From contig JAKPKU010000265.1 of assembly GCA_029553545.1 (NCBI GenBank), positions 1 through 54,433 of the forward strand: a DNA stretch of 54,433 nucleotides, read 5' to 3'. Source of the stretch: Candidatus Cloacimonadota bacterium. GTDB taxonomy: Bacteria > Cloacimonadota > Cloacimonadia > Cloacimonadales > WRIO01. The notes beneath the pieces were generated by a model, which was not told where the DNA came from, made no database searches, and was given only the letters and a program-made list of their open reading frames with translations. A program made the position numbers and the translations under genes. Positions 17,055 through 25,170 of this stretch are shown here, in pieces (position 1 is the first letter of the stretch; each line of letters begins with the position of its first letter).

Positions 17055-17834
17055 ATGAAACTAAGTGCAATGATCAAAAAAGTATTAACCCTTGCTATTA
17101 TTTCAGCTATGTCAATTGTCGCATTAAATGCACAACTAACAATTTATTGTGAAGATGATCCACCTTTTCAAATTGTGAATAAAGATGGTAGTCTTAGTGG
17201 CTTAACAGTTGATGTTTGCAAAGAAATACAAAAAAGAGTAGGAAATACAGACAAGATTCAAGTAGTCCCATGGGCAAGAGGACTCAATGAAGTCAATACA
17301 AAAGCCAATACAATTCTCTTTAGTATGACACGTACTGCTGAAAGAAATCCACTCTACAAGTGGGTTGGACCAGTAAATGAGATTTCATTTGCTCTTTATA
17401 GTAAATCAGATTCAAATATCAAGATTAACAACCTCAATGACGCAAAAAAACTCAAGGCTATTGGGGTTTATAACCAAGATGTTAGAGATCAATACCTTAC
17501 CAAACAAGGCTTTACGAATCTTGAAAGAGTGACTGATAATAATATCAACATAAAAAAAGTTATGACCAATCGTCTTGATGTTTATGCAGATTCTAATGAT
17601 AGCTACAAATCTAATGCTGTGGCTGCTGGATATAAAGAAAGTGATTTAAAACCTGTGTATGTATTTATGAAATCTCAACTTTATATTGCAATGTCAAAAG
17701 AAACACCCACAGAAACAGTAAATAAGTGGAATAAAGCACTTGAAGACATGAAAAAAGATGGGTCCTTCAAAAAGATTTATGACAAATACTTTCCAGGAAA
17801 GCCACTACCAGGTCCCGCAATAGAAAAATTCTAA
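17055..17834 (+). CDS. Family-3 extracellular solute-binding protein (amino-acid type)
   Basis: 259 residues: signal peptide (MKLSAMIKKVLTLAIISAMSIVALNA), then the SBP_bac_3 fold, with LTIYCEDDPPFQIVNKDGSLSGLTVDVCKEI at the front lobe, GVYNQDVRDQYL at the hinge and KWNKALEDMKKDGSFKKIYDKYFPG at the end. Family members capture polar amino acids for an ABC importer. No permease or ATPase lies beside it, so it is an orphan that must share a transporter elsewhere or act as a sensor. The ATG at 17055 is chosen because GGAGG (17045-17049) is 5 bases upstream. Own promoter and strong terminator make it a single-gene unit. No lipobox was seen. Confidence 0.88.
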   Translation: MKLSAMIKKVLTLAIISAMSIVALNAQLTIYCEDDPPFQIVNKDGSLSGLTVDVCKEIQKRVGNTDKIQVVPWARGLNEVNTKANTILFSMTRTAERNPLYKWVGPVNEISFALYSKSDSNIKINNLNDAKKLKAIGVYNQDVRDQYLTKQGFTNLERVTDNNINIKKVMTNRLDVYADSNDSYKSNAVAAGYKESDLKPVYVFMKSQLYIAMSKETPTETVNKWNKALEDMKKDGSFKKIYDKYFPGKPLPGPAIEKF

Positions 17835-17854
17835 TTTAATTTTAAATGAAAATG

Positions 17855-17884
17855 AAAAGGCAGGCTTTTGCTTGCCTTTTTTTT
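17855..17884 (+). terminator. Rho-independent terminator after the binding-protein gene
   Basis: Eleven-base-pair stem AAAAGGCAGGC/GCTTGCCTTTT with a 4-T loop (17855-17880), followed by more T (to 17884), 20 bases after the stop. Confidence 0.93.
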
Positions 17885-17958
17885 GAAGGTATTTAACAAT
17901 ATCTTTGTTATATTATGTAGTGTAAAGTATGAAATAAAAAATAAAGAGGTATAATAAA

Positions 17959-18453
17959 ATGGATAGCCCTTTCGATTGGGAAGAGTTTATAAAAGAAAAA
18001 TCTAAAAAGCTCTTTTATTATGTCTTAAAATTTGTTTCAACAAAAGAAGATGCTGAAGATATTGTGCAAAGCACTTTTATTAAATTGTTACAAAATCAAC
18101 ATAAATTAGACGAAGAATACTATGAACGCTGGATTTATCGTGTAGCACATAATAAATCTATGAATCTACTAAAAAAGAATAAGTTAATATGGAAGAAAAC
18201 AGAAGAAATCACTCTTTCTACCAAAGCTTATACTATTGATGAATATGAAAACAAAGATGAAATAATAAAACAAGAAATTAGAAAGCATTTTTTAAGGTTG
18301 AAAGAAAAACAAGCCTTAGCTCTTGAATTGCAGTTTTATCAAAAAAAAACATATAAAGAAATTGCCAATATTATGGGGCTATCAGTGCCTGCAGTAGAGT
18401 CTTTATTGGTTAGGGCTAAAAAAGAAATGAAAAAAAACATGCAGGGTTTTTAA
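17959..18453 (+). CDS. ECF-type RNA polymerase sigma factor
   Basis: 164 residues with region 2 (LFYYVLKFVSTKEDAEDIVQSTFIKLLQN, residues ~15-45, then WIYRVAHNKSMNLLKKNK) and region 4 (LRLKEKQALALELQFYQKKTYKEIANIMGLSVPAVESLLVRAKKEMKK, ~110-160). No region 1 or 3, so group 4 (ECF). It should direct the polymerase to envelope-stress promoters, presumably including its own. The next gene is its ZAS-type anti-sigma factor. Start ATG at 17959 has AGAGG upstream. A TTTGTTATATT string occurs before both this gene (17904) and the anti-sigma gene (18462); its meaning is unknown. Confidence 0.92.
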   Translation: MDSPFDWEEFIKEKSKKLFYYVLKFVSTKEDAEDIVQSTFIKLLQNQHKLDEEYYERWIYRVAHNKSMNLLKKNKLIWKKTEEITLSTKAYTIDEYENKDEIIKQEIRKHFLRLKEKQALALELQFYQKKTYKEIANIMGLSVPAVESLLVRAKKEMKKNMQGF

Positions 18454-18489
18454 TTATGTTTTGTTATATTTATAAGAAAGGAGTTTAAA

Positions 18490-18915
18490 ATGAAGTGCGA
18501 GACAGCTGAAAGAAAACTAAATGCATACTTAGATCATGAACTGATTGGCCAGTCCAAAAGCGAAATTGAATTGCATTTATCATCATGCCACGCATGCCAG
18601 CAAAAGCTAATGGAGCTGAAAGCACTTAATAACCAGTTGGTTTTTTCATTTGATGAAAGGCTTAATGAGCACCTTGTAAACGATCTTGTTGAAAGAAGCC
18701 GCTTTGTAAAGAACCAACAATCAAAACTTTCACATCTCGTATTTACAGCTGTGTCGATGTGTTTAGCGATATTTTTAGGCGCCTATATCAGCAATGCATC
18801 ATTCCAGCAACATGAATCAAATACTTATTTAACTCAAGAAATAAACAGTGAAGTGGATGTCGATTATTACGATTATAACTCACTTTATGCAATATTAGAA
18901 GAGGTATCAGAATGA
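18490..18915 (+). CDS. Membrane anti-sigma factor with ZAS zinc-binding domain
   Basis: 141 residues. N-terminal zinc anti-sigma domain with Cys3 and H29-x3-C33-x2-C36 (HLSSCHAC), one transmembrane helix at about 78-98 (LVFTAVSMCLAIFLGAYIS) and a short outer segment. It should hold the ECF sigma factor inactive at the inner membrane until a signal releases it. AAAGGAG (18477-18483) precedes the ATG; its stop overlaps the next start (ATGA). Confidence 0.88.
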   Translation: MKCETAERKLNAYLDHELIGQSKSEIELHLSSCHACQQKLMELKALNNQLVFSFDERLNEHLVNDLVERSRFVKNQQSKLSHLVFTAVSMCLAIFLGAYISNASFQQHESNTYLTQEINSEVDVDYYDYNSLYAILEEVSE

Positions 18916-19373
18916 AAAAGAATTATATAAACTACTTGTTATGGATATCATTTGTTTTTAATATAGCATTTCTTGGGCATTTTATCTATAAGACAATACA
19001 ATTTCATAATTTTGAGAAACAAGGTAGAAACTTTGCTCATCCACATCGTCCACATAAAAGGAATAAAAGGGCTATGATGAATAAAGAAATTGACCCTATT
19101 ATGGAAGAGATGAGATTAAAAAACGTAAAGTATCGAATTATGTTTTTTAATGAATTGGCAAAAGAAAAACCAGATTATTCTAACTTAGATTTAATTGCTG
19201 ATTCATTAAATAAAACCCAAAGTTCAATTGAAAGTCACATTTCACAACATTTTATCTTAAAAAGACAAACAATGAATGCTGACGAAGCCATAGAGTTTTA
19301 TGGTGGTCTTGTAAACAGAGAAGAAAATAGTTGTAGAAGAATTAAAGAAAGACAAATTAGGAGACAAGAATGA
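18912..19373 (+). CDS. Membrane-anchored CpxP/metal-resistance-like periplasmic protein
   Basis: 153 residues. One N-terminal membrane helix (about residues 7-29), then His/Arg-rich linker (HPHRPHKRNKR, ~46-56) and a helical part with MRLKNVKYRIMFFNELAKEKPDY and SLNKTQSSIESHISQHFILKRQ, the pattern of the periplasmic heavy-metal sensor / Spy-like helical hook family. Likely a periplasmic sensor that works with the adjacent anti-sigma factor. The family call is by pattern and position and not by a single decisive motif. Overlaps neighbours by 4 bases on both sides. Confidence 0.65.
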   Translation: MKKNYINYLLWISFVFNIAFLGHFIYKTIQFHNFEKQGRNFAHPHRPHKRNKRAMMNKEIDPIMEEMRLKNVKYRIMFFNELAKEKPDYSNLDLIADSLNKTQSSIESHISQHFILKRQTMNADEAIEFYGGLVNREENSCRRIKERQIRRQE

Positions 19374-19909
19374 AAAGAATTATATTAATTGCCGTTGTAA
19401 TTGCTATGCTAACAAGCGTTGCTCTATTTGCTCAGGATCAAAATGAAAATGCAAATAGACCAGTAAAAGGTCAAAGACAGTTTATAAGCATGAAAGAACA
19501 ATTAAATCTAACTGAACAACAAATTGCTAAAATGGACAAATTGAGAACAGATCATCAAAAAGAAATGATTCAAAAGAATGCAGATTTGAAGACAAAAGAA
19601 ATTGAAAAAACACAAGCATTGAAAGATGAAGACTACAAAAAAGCAAAAGCTCTTAATAAAGACATTGCAAAAATCTATCAAGACATTGATGATAAAAGAA
19701 TTGAGCTGCATGAAAATATGCAAAAAGAGTTAACAGCAGACCAAAAGAAAATTGTGAAAGAAAACCCACACCACATGAACGGCATGGGATATGGAATGTT
19801 TAGAAATGATGGCTTTGGAAACTCTAACTCACATAACGGTCGTGGCTGCTCTGAAAGAAATGGAAAAGGCTGTCGTACAACTAAAAGACCAATGAAGGGT
19901 AATAAATAA
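19370..19909 (+). CDS. Spy/CpxP-family periplasmic protein with LTxxQ motifs and metal-binding-like tail
   Basis: 179 residues: signal peptide (MKRIILIAVVIAMLTSVALFAQ), two LTxxQ-type motifs (LNLTEQQIAKM ~44 and ELTADQKKIV ~122) around a charged helical hairpin, then a tail of ~50 residues rich in His, Met, Asn, Gly and two Cys (HHMNGMGYGMF, GRGCSERNGKGC). Spy/CpxP proteins are periplasmic chaperones or stress sensors; the tail suggests metal contact, which is inference. Last gene of the sigma/anti-sigma operon and a probable regulon output. A terminator follows 41 bases later. Confidence 0.8.
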   Translation: MKRIILIAVVIAMLTSVALFAQDQNENANRPVKGQRQFISMKEQLNLTEQQIAKMDKLRTDHQKEMIQKNADLKTKEIEKTQALKDEDYKKAKALNKDIAKIYQDIDDKRIELHENMQKELTADQKKIVKENPHHMNGMGYGMFRNDGFGNSNSHNGRGCSERNGKGCRTTKRPMKGNK

Positions 19910-19950
19910 AGACTATATACAAATGAGACCCTCCTCTCTCATTCCCTAAA

Positions 19951-19975
19951 AAAGGCGCTGTATAGCGCCTTTTCT
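19951..19975 (+). terminator. Rho-independent terminator of the ECF sigma operon
   Basis: Nine-base-pair stem AAAGGCGCT/AGCGCCTTT with GTAT loop (19951-19972), followed by TTCTT. Confidence 0.88.
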
Positions 19976-20173
19976 TATTATTTATTACTGATACTTTATT
20001 GCTGCATTGAAAGTTGATATTTACGACACTTCATCAACTATCATTGAAAATTAAGAGATAAAAAAGGAAATGTATTAGTAGTTTGAGGGTATTGATTAAT
20101 GCATATTTTTAACGACTAATTTATATTCACAGACATGAAGAATAAATATTATCAGATAGTGTTTCGTTGTGTC

Positions 20174-20304
20174 TTGCAAAAAAAATCTCCTCTAAACCCG
20201 CTTGTAATAGGCATCTGCTGATTTGAGAGAAAATAGTTTTCTAAAAACACCATTTTGTAAGCCCTATATATAGAGGGTATTGTTTTATTAATAAGTCTGC
20301 TTTG
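20174..20304 (-). repeat. Dispersed repeat R1, copy 1 (inverted)
   Basis: Reverse-oriented copy of the element at 32600-32751 and 42521-42691. The conserved inner block contains CCCTCTATATATAGGG, an AAAACTATTTT hairpin and CAGCAGATGCCTA followed by AGCGGGTTTAG and a T-run. Its outer ends no longer show the TGTTGCA terminal repeats clearly. It lies between convergent genes. No coding frame. Confidence 0.8.
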
Positions 20305-20397
20305 TTCTTTACAAGTTATTTTAATCTGCTGTACAATAGTCTCAGTTTTTTTATTTCTGCTTTAGTTATCAAAAGCTTGTTTTGGGTAATCATAATT

Positions 20398-20426
20398 AAA
20401 AAAAGGCTCTGAAATTCAGAGCCTTT
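20398..20426 (-). terminator. Rho-independent terminator of hcp
   Basis: Near-perfect stem AAAGGCTCTGAA/TTCAGAGCCTTT (20402-20426) with a continuing T-run on the minus strand (20398-20404), 18 bases after the hcp stop. Confidence 0.93.
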
Positions 20427-20443
20427 ATTTTGATAGCTAATTA

Positions 20444-22093
20444 TTATTTACCTTGTAATATTAATTCAACGTCATTTTCCCAAGAAGTAGTTTTTTGTAA
20501 GTTGAAAGTTTTCACGATAAATTCAGCAATATTAGGTGATAAGAACGCTGGTAAAGTTGGTCCTAAGTGGATATTCTTAATGCCTAAATAGAGTAAAGCA
20601 AGTAATACTGCAACAGCTTTTTGCTCGTACCAGCCAATTGCAAATGATAGAGGTAAGTCATTTACACTTTCTAATCCAAATGCTTGTTGGAGTGCTTGAG
20701 CAATTAAAACTAAAGAGTATGAGTCATTACATTGACCAGCATCAAGAATTCTTGGAATACCATCAATAGTGCCTAAGTCAAGCTTGTTGTAACGATATTT
20801 TGCACAGCCTGCAGTGAGAATAATTGTATCTTGTGGAAGATTCTTTGCGATATCTGTGAAGATCTCTCTTTCTTTATGACGTCCGTCACAGCCACCCATA
20901 ACGATAAAGCGCTTGATTTTACCAGCTTTGATAAGTTCAATTACTTTATCTGCTGCAGAGATAACTGCGTTATGAGCAAAGCCGATAGTAATAGTACCAG
21001 ATTCAATCTCTTTTGGTGGTTGGCACTTTTTAGCAATTTCAATGATTTTAGAGAAATCTTTTGGCTTATTATCTACTCTATCAGGAATGTGCTCGCAGCC
21101 TTCATATCCTGTCATACCAGTTGTAAACATTCTGCTGATATAATCCTTTTTCGAAGGAACAATACAGTTTGTGGTGAAAAGAATTGGACCATTAAATGAT
21201 TCAAATTCTTCTTTTTGATGCCACCATGAACCGCCGTAATTACCGACAAGATGTTTGTATTTCTTTAATTTAGGATAAGCATTTGCTGGAAGCATTTCAC
21301 CATGAGTATAAACGTCAACACCAGTACCTTCAGTTTGTTGTAATAATTCTTCTAAGTCACGTAAATCGTGCCCTGAGATTAAGATGCCAGGGTTTTTACC
21401 TACACCGATATTGACTTGAGTTGGCTCTGGATGTCCATAAGATTCAGTATTAGCTTTATCAAGTACAACCATGCTCTTTACTGCATATTCTCCAGTTTTT
21501 AAAACAAGGGCTGTTAATTCATCAGCTGTTTTATTTGGATCACCTACAGCAGCAGAAGCTTCGACGATAAATTTGTAAATATCAGAGTCTTCAAAATTGA
21601 GCATTGCAGCGTGGTCACAGTATGCAGAAATACCTTTTAGTCCGAGTGTTATAAGCTCACGAAGAGATCTGATATCTTCATTTTCTGTTCTTAGTACGCC
21701 AACTTTTTCAGCAAATACAAGATAATCTTCTTCTGAAGCTGGTTTCCAATTGTACTCTTCTGGGCTGTTTGCAGGAAGATTTGGTATTTGTTTTTTGATG
21801 TTTTCACGATTATTGATTGCTTCATCAATCATTTGATAGAATACTTCTGAGTCCCAGTTTGCATTGGTAATTGTTGCAAAGTAGTACTGCATAAGTCTTA
21901 AACCTTCTTTATCGACATCAATCTTAACACCTTGCTCGAGAGCAATTAAAATCCAATAAGATAAGCCTCTGATTTGTGAAATTAGAAGATCTTGTAAATT
22001 TGCAAGGCTTGCAGTTTTTCCACACATTCCTTGTGCGTGTTGGCACCCTTTATTGAGCGCAGTTTCTTGACATTGAAAACAGAACATTGCCAT
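20444..22093 (-). CDS. hcp: Hydroxylamine reductase / hybrid-cluster protein
   Basis: 549 residues. N-terminal cluster cysteines C5-x2-C8-x8-C17-x6-C24 match the short-spaced class I form of strict anaerobes, one residue longer in the last gap than the classic x5. Hybrid-cluster ligands follow in order: [11 protein letters not shown] (~239-249), [36 protein letters not shown] and AGQCNDSYS. Family members reduce hydroxylamine or nitric oxide and guard against nitrosative stress; NO reductase activity is the better supported physiological role in other species. Start ATG has GGAG 9 bases upstream. Third gene of a TetR-ferredoxin-hcp operon, 25 bases after the ferredoxin gene. Confidence 0.96.
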   Translation of the reverse strand: MAMFCFQCQETALNKGCQHAQGMCGKTASLANLQDLLISQIRGLSYWILIALEQGVKIDVDKEGLRLMQYYFATITNANWDSEVFYQMIDEAINNRENIKKQIPNLPANSPEEYNWKPASEEDYLVFAEKVGVLRTENEDIRSLRELITLGLKGISAYCDHAAMLNFEDSDIYKFIVEASAAVGDPNKTADELTALVLKTGEYAVKSMVVLDKANTESYGHPEPTQVNIGVGKNPGILISGHDLRDLEELLQQTEGTGVDVYTHGEMLPANAYPKLKKYKHLVGNYGGSWWHQKEEFESFNGPILFTTNCIVPSKKDYISRMFTTGMTGYEGCEHIPDRVDNKPKDFSKIIEIAKKCQPPKEIESGTITIGFAHNAVISAADKVIELIKAGKIKRFIVMGGCDGRHKEREIFTDIAKNLPQDTIILTAGCAKYRYNKLDLGTIDGIPRILDAGQCNDSYSLVLIAQALQQAFGLESVNDLPLSFAIGWYEQKAVAVLLALLYLGIKNIHLGPTLPAFLSPNIAEFIVKTFNLQKTTSWENDVELILQGK

Positions 22094-22118
22094 TTTGTTT
22101 TTCTCCTTTTTTTTTATT

Positions 22119-22910
22119 TTAGATTATTTCTCCGGTAATAGATACCGTATATACTTTAACGAATATGTATTTTTGTGCTAATTCAAGTGCTTTTTGAACA
22201 AGAATTTCAACGCCACCACAGCATGGCACTTCCATTCTGAGAATAGTAATTGATTTTATGTCTTGCTCCTTGAAAATAACTGCCAGTTTTTGAATATATT
22301 GTTCAGCAACATGGTCTAATTTTGGGCATAGGATAATTGTTTGTTTGTTTTTCATGAATCTTTGTTGAACATTTGGGTAAGAGAACCCAGCGCAATCTGC
22401 AGCAATAAGCAAGTCTGCACCCTTAAAGTTATTTGCATAAGGACTAATAAGCTGAAGCTGAATAGGCCAACTCTTTAACACAGATCCTTCACCTGATTGT
22501 GCAGTCGTAGCATTTTTGCCATCTTGTGGGCAACTGCAAGGAATTTCTGTTGACATGTAATCAGGTACTTCAAGGTTTCTTTCTTTGAGAACTTCAATTG
22601 CTTGATTTAGAAAATCATCTTGCATATGTTCATGCAAGTGTTTTAAATGTGCTTTTATAACATCAGGTCCAGCTTGAATAATCTTGTCCATTACAAGCTT
22701 TTCGTCGTATGGTTCAGCTTCTCTTCTTTCAATACTGATAGCACCTAATGGGCAATCTTTGATACAAGCACCCAAGCCATCACAAAAAAGATCGTTTACT
22801 AAATAAGCTTTTCCATTAATGATTTGCAAAGCTCCTTCGGGGCATCCTGTGACGCATATTCCACAGCCATTGCATTTTTCTTGGTCAATAGTTATGATAT
22901 CTCTAATCAT
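22119..22910 (-). CDS. 4Fe-4S dicluster ferredoxin protein, probable electron donor to Hcp
   Basis: 263 residues. First cluster C13-x2-C16-x2-C19-x3-C23 ([12 protein letters not shown]); second C43-x5-C49-x3-C53 ([12 protein letters not shown]), the altered spacing known in this family. The remainder (~120-263) has IPCSCP, a Rossmann-like part ([19 protein letters not shown]) and VPCCGG, which may bind another cofactor or zinc. Position directly before hcp suggests it passes electrons to Hcp; that is inference. ATG at 22910 is chosen: AGGAG (22916-22920) is 5 bases upstream, whereas the GTG at 22916 would overlap it. Overlaps the TetR gene by 8 bases. Confidence 0.88.
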   Translation of the reverse strand: MIRDIITIDQEKCNGCGICVTGCPEGALQIINGKAYLVNDLFCDGLGACIKDCPLGAISIERREAEPYDEKLVMDKIIQAGPDVIKAHLKHLHEHMQDDFLNQAIEVLKERNLEVPDYMSTEIPCSCPQDGKNATTAQSGEGSVLKSWPIQLQLISPYANNFKGADLLIAADCAGFSYPNVQQRFMKNKQTIILCPKLDHVAEQYIQKLAVIFKEQDIKSITILRMEVPCCGGVEILVQKALELAQKYIFVKVYTVSITGEII

Positions 22911-23499
22911 CGCCACTCCTATTATATATTAATTCTTCTATTTTTTGTAATAAAATAGCACCTTTTTCTTCTAAGTCGAAGGCACTTTTCGACAATATCC
23001 ACTGGTTGATAAGCAATCTAACAGGACCAATGAGTATTAAAAACAAATTATCTTTATCTATATTTATTGAGATTTTGCTGTCTTCTTTAGCTTTCATGAG
23101 ATTATTCTCTAAGTAAGACCTATGTTTTTCCATTAGTTTAAACATTTTACAAGCTAAATCAAGATCATTTTGGAAAATATTTCCATTAAACATTATATAA
23201 GCCAAATCTGGATGCTGATTGAATAGTCTGAACCTTGACAGAATAAAGAATTTTACTTTTTCAAGAGGTGGTAATTGCTCATTACTACCATCAAAGAGAT
23301 ATTTATCAGAAACTAATTCCAAGTAATCAATCACATTTGACAAGATGTCAGTCTTACTATCAAAATGCCTATAAATAGCTGCTTCAGATAATTCCATTCT
23401 CTTTGATAAGTTTTTGATAGTAAATTCTTGTATGCCATATTGAGCAATTAAACTGGCCGTCTTAATTATTATTTCTCTTTGTCTATCAGTCCATTCCAT
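22903..23499 (-). CDS. TetR-family transcriptional regulator
   Basis: 198 residues. N-terminal helix-turn-helix: REIIIKTASLIAQYGIQEFTIKNLSKRMELSEAAIYRHFDSKTDIL (~7-52). The C-terminal ligand domain is unlike any I recognise. As first gene of the ferredoxin-hcp operon it probably represses itself and perhaps the divergent EFR1-PiT operon. The ATG at 23499 is chosen, with AAAGGA 5-6 bases upstream; the in-frame ATG at 23505 overlaps that site. A candidate operator lies at 23515-23532. Confidence 0.9.
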   Translation of the reverse strand: MEWTDRQREIIIKTASLIAQYGIQEFTIKNLSKRMELSEAAIYRHFDSKTDILSNVIDYLELVSDKYLFDGSNEQLPPLEKVKFFILSRFRLFNQHPDLAYIMFNGNIFQNDLDLACKMFKLMEKHRSYLENNLMKAKEDSKISINIDKDNLFLILIGPVRLLINQWILSKSAFDLEEKGAILLQKIEELIYNRSGDD

Positions 23500-23514
23500 A
23501 ATCATCCTTTTATA

Positions 23515-23532
23515 AGTGAGTGTTTACTTACT
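23515..23532. promoter_or_regulatory. Candidate TetR operator
   Basis: Imperfect palindrome AGTgAGTgtttACTtACT (outer half-sites AGTnAGT/ACTnACT), immediately downstream of the predicted TetR -10 box and 15 bases before its start codon. This place fits autorepression. Confidence 0.55.
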
Positions 23533-23533
23533 A

Positions 23534-23561
23534 AATTTAACTAAGAAAAAACAAAAAGCAA
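23534..23561 (-). promoter_or_regulatory. Candidate promoter of the TetR-ferredoxin-hcp operon
   Basis: Minus strand: TTGCTT (23556-23561), 16-base spacer, TAAATT (23534-23539). Moderate match to sigma-70 consensus. Confidence 0.5.
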
Positions 23562-23673
23562 ATTCTTTTTTTATATTTTTTTAAATAAGCCGTTTTATTT
23601 ATCAGATAGCAGGTCGTATGCAGTTGAATCAAGCGTAAATATCTAAGGTAAAGATGGTATCAACAAGTTTTTC

Positions 23674-23702
23674 TTGACAACTCAACACAAATCAATTATA
23701 TT
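23674..23702 (+). promoter_or_regulatory. Sigma-70 promoter of the EFR1-DUF47-PiT operon
   Basis: TTGACA (23674-23679), exactly 17 bases, TATATT (23697-23702); start codon at 23731. One of the best promoter matches in the window. It diverges from the TetR promoter about 110 bases away. Confidence 0.8.
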
Positions 23703-23730
23703 TGTTTTATTAATAGAGGGGAGATGGAAA

Positions 23731-24519
23731 ATGAAGAGCAAAACAATTGATGTTTATTTTTTTTCAGGTACAGGAAACACCTATTTAATCACAAATATGA
23801 TTGTAGATAATTTAAAAAAGAATAACTACACTGTTAATCTGTTCAATATTGAAAAAGCGAAAGTTGATGATATAAATTTGAATCACACAATTGCATTAGC
23901 TATCCCAATTGCATATTTCTCAACATACCCTTTTATTTGGGACTTTATAGAAAAACTCCCTAAAACAAATGGGACCAGTTTTTTCTTGATTTCAAGTTTT
24001 GCAGGTACAGCAGGGGCTCTGGCATTGCAAATCAAAAAAGCAATTGTAAAAAAGGGCTATCATCCTATAGGCGCTCTGAATGTAAAGATGCCCAATAACT
24101 TTGCCCAGAAAGCAGTCAAAGAAAAGAAGGTTAGCATTTTGTTGTCAAAAGCAAATATTAAAACAATACATTTTGTAGAAGAGCTGATACAGGAAAAGTC
24201 AGTTTGGAAATATAATGTTATAACTTCATACTTGTTTTTATTTTTGCTGTATATTGCTGGAGATTATCCTGTCAAGCTCTACCGAAAGCTCTATCCAATA
24301 GCAGTTAATGACACAAAATGCACACAATGTGGAATATGTTATCAAGTTTGCCCAGCAGATACAATAAGAATGTATGAATTTCCAAGGTTTGAAAATAATT
24401 GTCAGTATTGTTTACGATGCTTTGCACACTGCCCAGAACAGGCAATTTATTTTCAAGATAAAGTATTCGTGCCTTACAGATCTGCAGATATAAAATCAAT
24501 CAATCAGACTGATATTTAA
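23731..24519 (+). CDS. EFR1-family flavodoxin-ferredoxin fusion protein
   Basis: 262 residues. N-terminal flavodoxin-like half with FMN phosphate loop SGTGNT (12-17) and FAGTAGALALQIKKAI-type loop near 90. C-terminal half carries two 4Fe-4S motifs: CTQCGICYQVCP (~197-208) and CQYCLRCFAHCP (~224-235). The EFR1 group is thought to shuttle electrons in anaerobes; partners are not established. The ATG at 23731 is used because GAGGGGAG (23716-23723) precedes it and because the upstream TTG at 23674 is the -35 box itself. Followed after 9 bases by the DUF47 gene. Confidence 0.88.
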   Translation: MKSKTIDVYFFSGTGNTYLITNMIVDNLKKNNYTVNLFNIEKAKVDDINLNHTIALAIPIAYFSTYPFIWDFIEKLPKTNGTSFFLISSFAGTAGALALQIKKAIVKKGYHPIGALNVKMPNNFAQKAVKEKKVSILLSKANIKTIHFVEELIQEKSVWKYNVITSYLFLFLLYIAGDYPVKLYRKLYPIAVNDTKCTQCGICYQVCPADTIRMYEFPRFENNCQYCLRCFAHCPEQAIYFQDKVFVPYRSADIKSINQTDI

Positions 24520-24528
24520 GAGGAGATT

Positions 24529-25170
24529 ATGGCATTTTTAAATAAAGTTAAACAAATGGAATTGAAAATAGATGAATACTTAGATTTAGTTAGCGAGAGT
24601 GGGATTCTATTTGCACAAATAATTGCTTTTTATATTGCAAAAAAAAATGATTTAATGTGTGAGAAATGTGAGATAGTTCGTACTAATGAACGTACTGCAG
24701 ATGAGCATAGAATAGAGATTGAACAGCATCTTTATAAATATACCTTAATCCCTGAAAATAGGGGCGATGTCTTGTCTATACTTGAAAACACTGATAAAGT
24801 CATTAACCAAATTAAGCTAATTGTGATGACTATGTCTATAGAAAAGCCAGAATTTCCTGAATCAACAATTCCGTATATTGAATTGATGGTGCAGTCAACA
24901 GCCAATGCAGTTGAAGAACTAATCAAAGCTGTACGGGCTTTTTTCCATAATTTTCACTTGATTAATGACTATACTCATAAAGTATTCTTTTATGAAAAAG
25001 AAGTAGATGACTATAGTGAGAAGATAAGAAAAGAAGTATTTGATTCAAAAATAGATTTGACGAGAAAACTGCACTTAAAACAAATTATTCATGAAATTGA
25101 AATGATTTCAGACTATTGCCAAGCAGTATGCGATAAACTAATAATTTATACGATTAAAAGACAATTGTAA
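24529..25170 (+). CDS. PhoU-like DUF47 protein, partner of the PiT permease
   Basis: 213 residues, almost wholly helical, with the DUF47/PhoU pattern: repeated long helices with many Glu/Asp that bind metal (HRIEIEQHLYKYTLIP, AVEELIKAVRAFF, VDDYSEKIRKEVF). DUF47 genes typically precede PiT phosphate permeases and are thought to control them. AGAGGAG before the ATG (24519-24525); stop and next start share one base (TAATG). Confidence 0.88.
   Translation: MAFLNKVKQMELKIDEYLDLVSESGILFAQIIAFYIAKKNDLMCEKCEIVRTNERTADEHRIEIEQHLYKYTLIPENRGDVLSILENTDKVINQIKLIVMTMSIEKPEFPESTIPYIELMVQSTANAVEELIKAVRAFFHNFHLINDYTHKVFFYEKEVDDYSEKIRKEVFDSKIDLTRKLHLKQIIHEIEMISDYCQAVCDKLIIYTIKRQL

Larger units (their letters stand above)
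19910..20443. other. Convergent intergenic region, 534 bp
   Basis: Between the Spy-like gene (plus) and hcp (minus). It contains a terminator for each side (19951-19975 and 20398-20426) and repeat R1 copy 1 (20174-20304). The rest is AT-rich with nothing recognised. Confidence 0.7.

Noticed and set aside
19910-20443. tRNA or other RNA gene in the convergent spacer
   Set aside because: No cloverleaf, CCA end or conserved T-loop (GGTTCGAATCC-like) was seen; the structured part is repeat R1.
20831-21199. Antisense open frame inside hcp, and similar long antisense frames in other genes (for example 1196-1459 and 31322-31681)
   Set aside because: They lie opposite well-supported genes with clear family motifs, lack ribosome sites and encode low-complexity products.
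23674-23730. Upstream TTG start that would lengthen the EFR1 protein by 19 residues
   Set aside because: The TTG is the -35 box of a strong promoter (TTGACA-17-TATATT), and a good ribosome site precedes the ATG at 23731.
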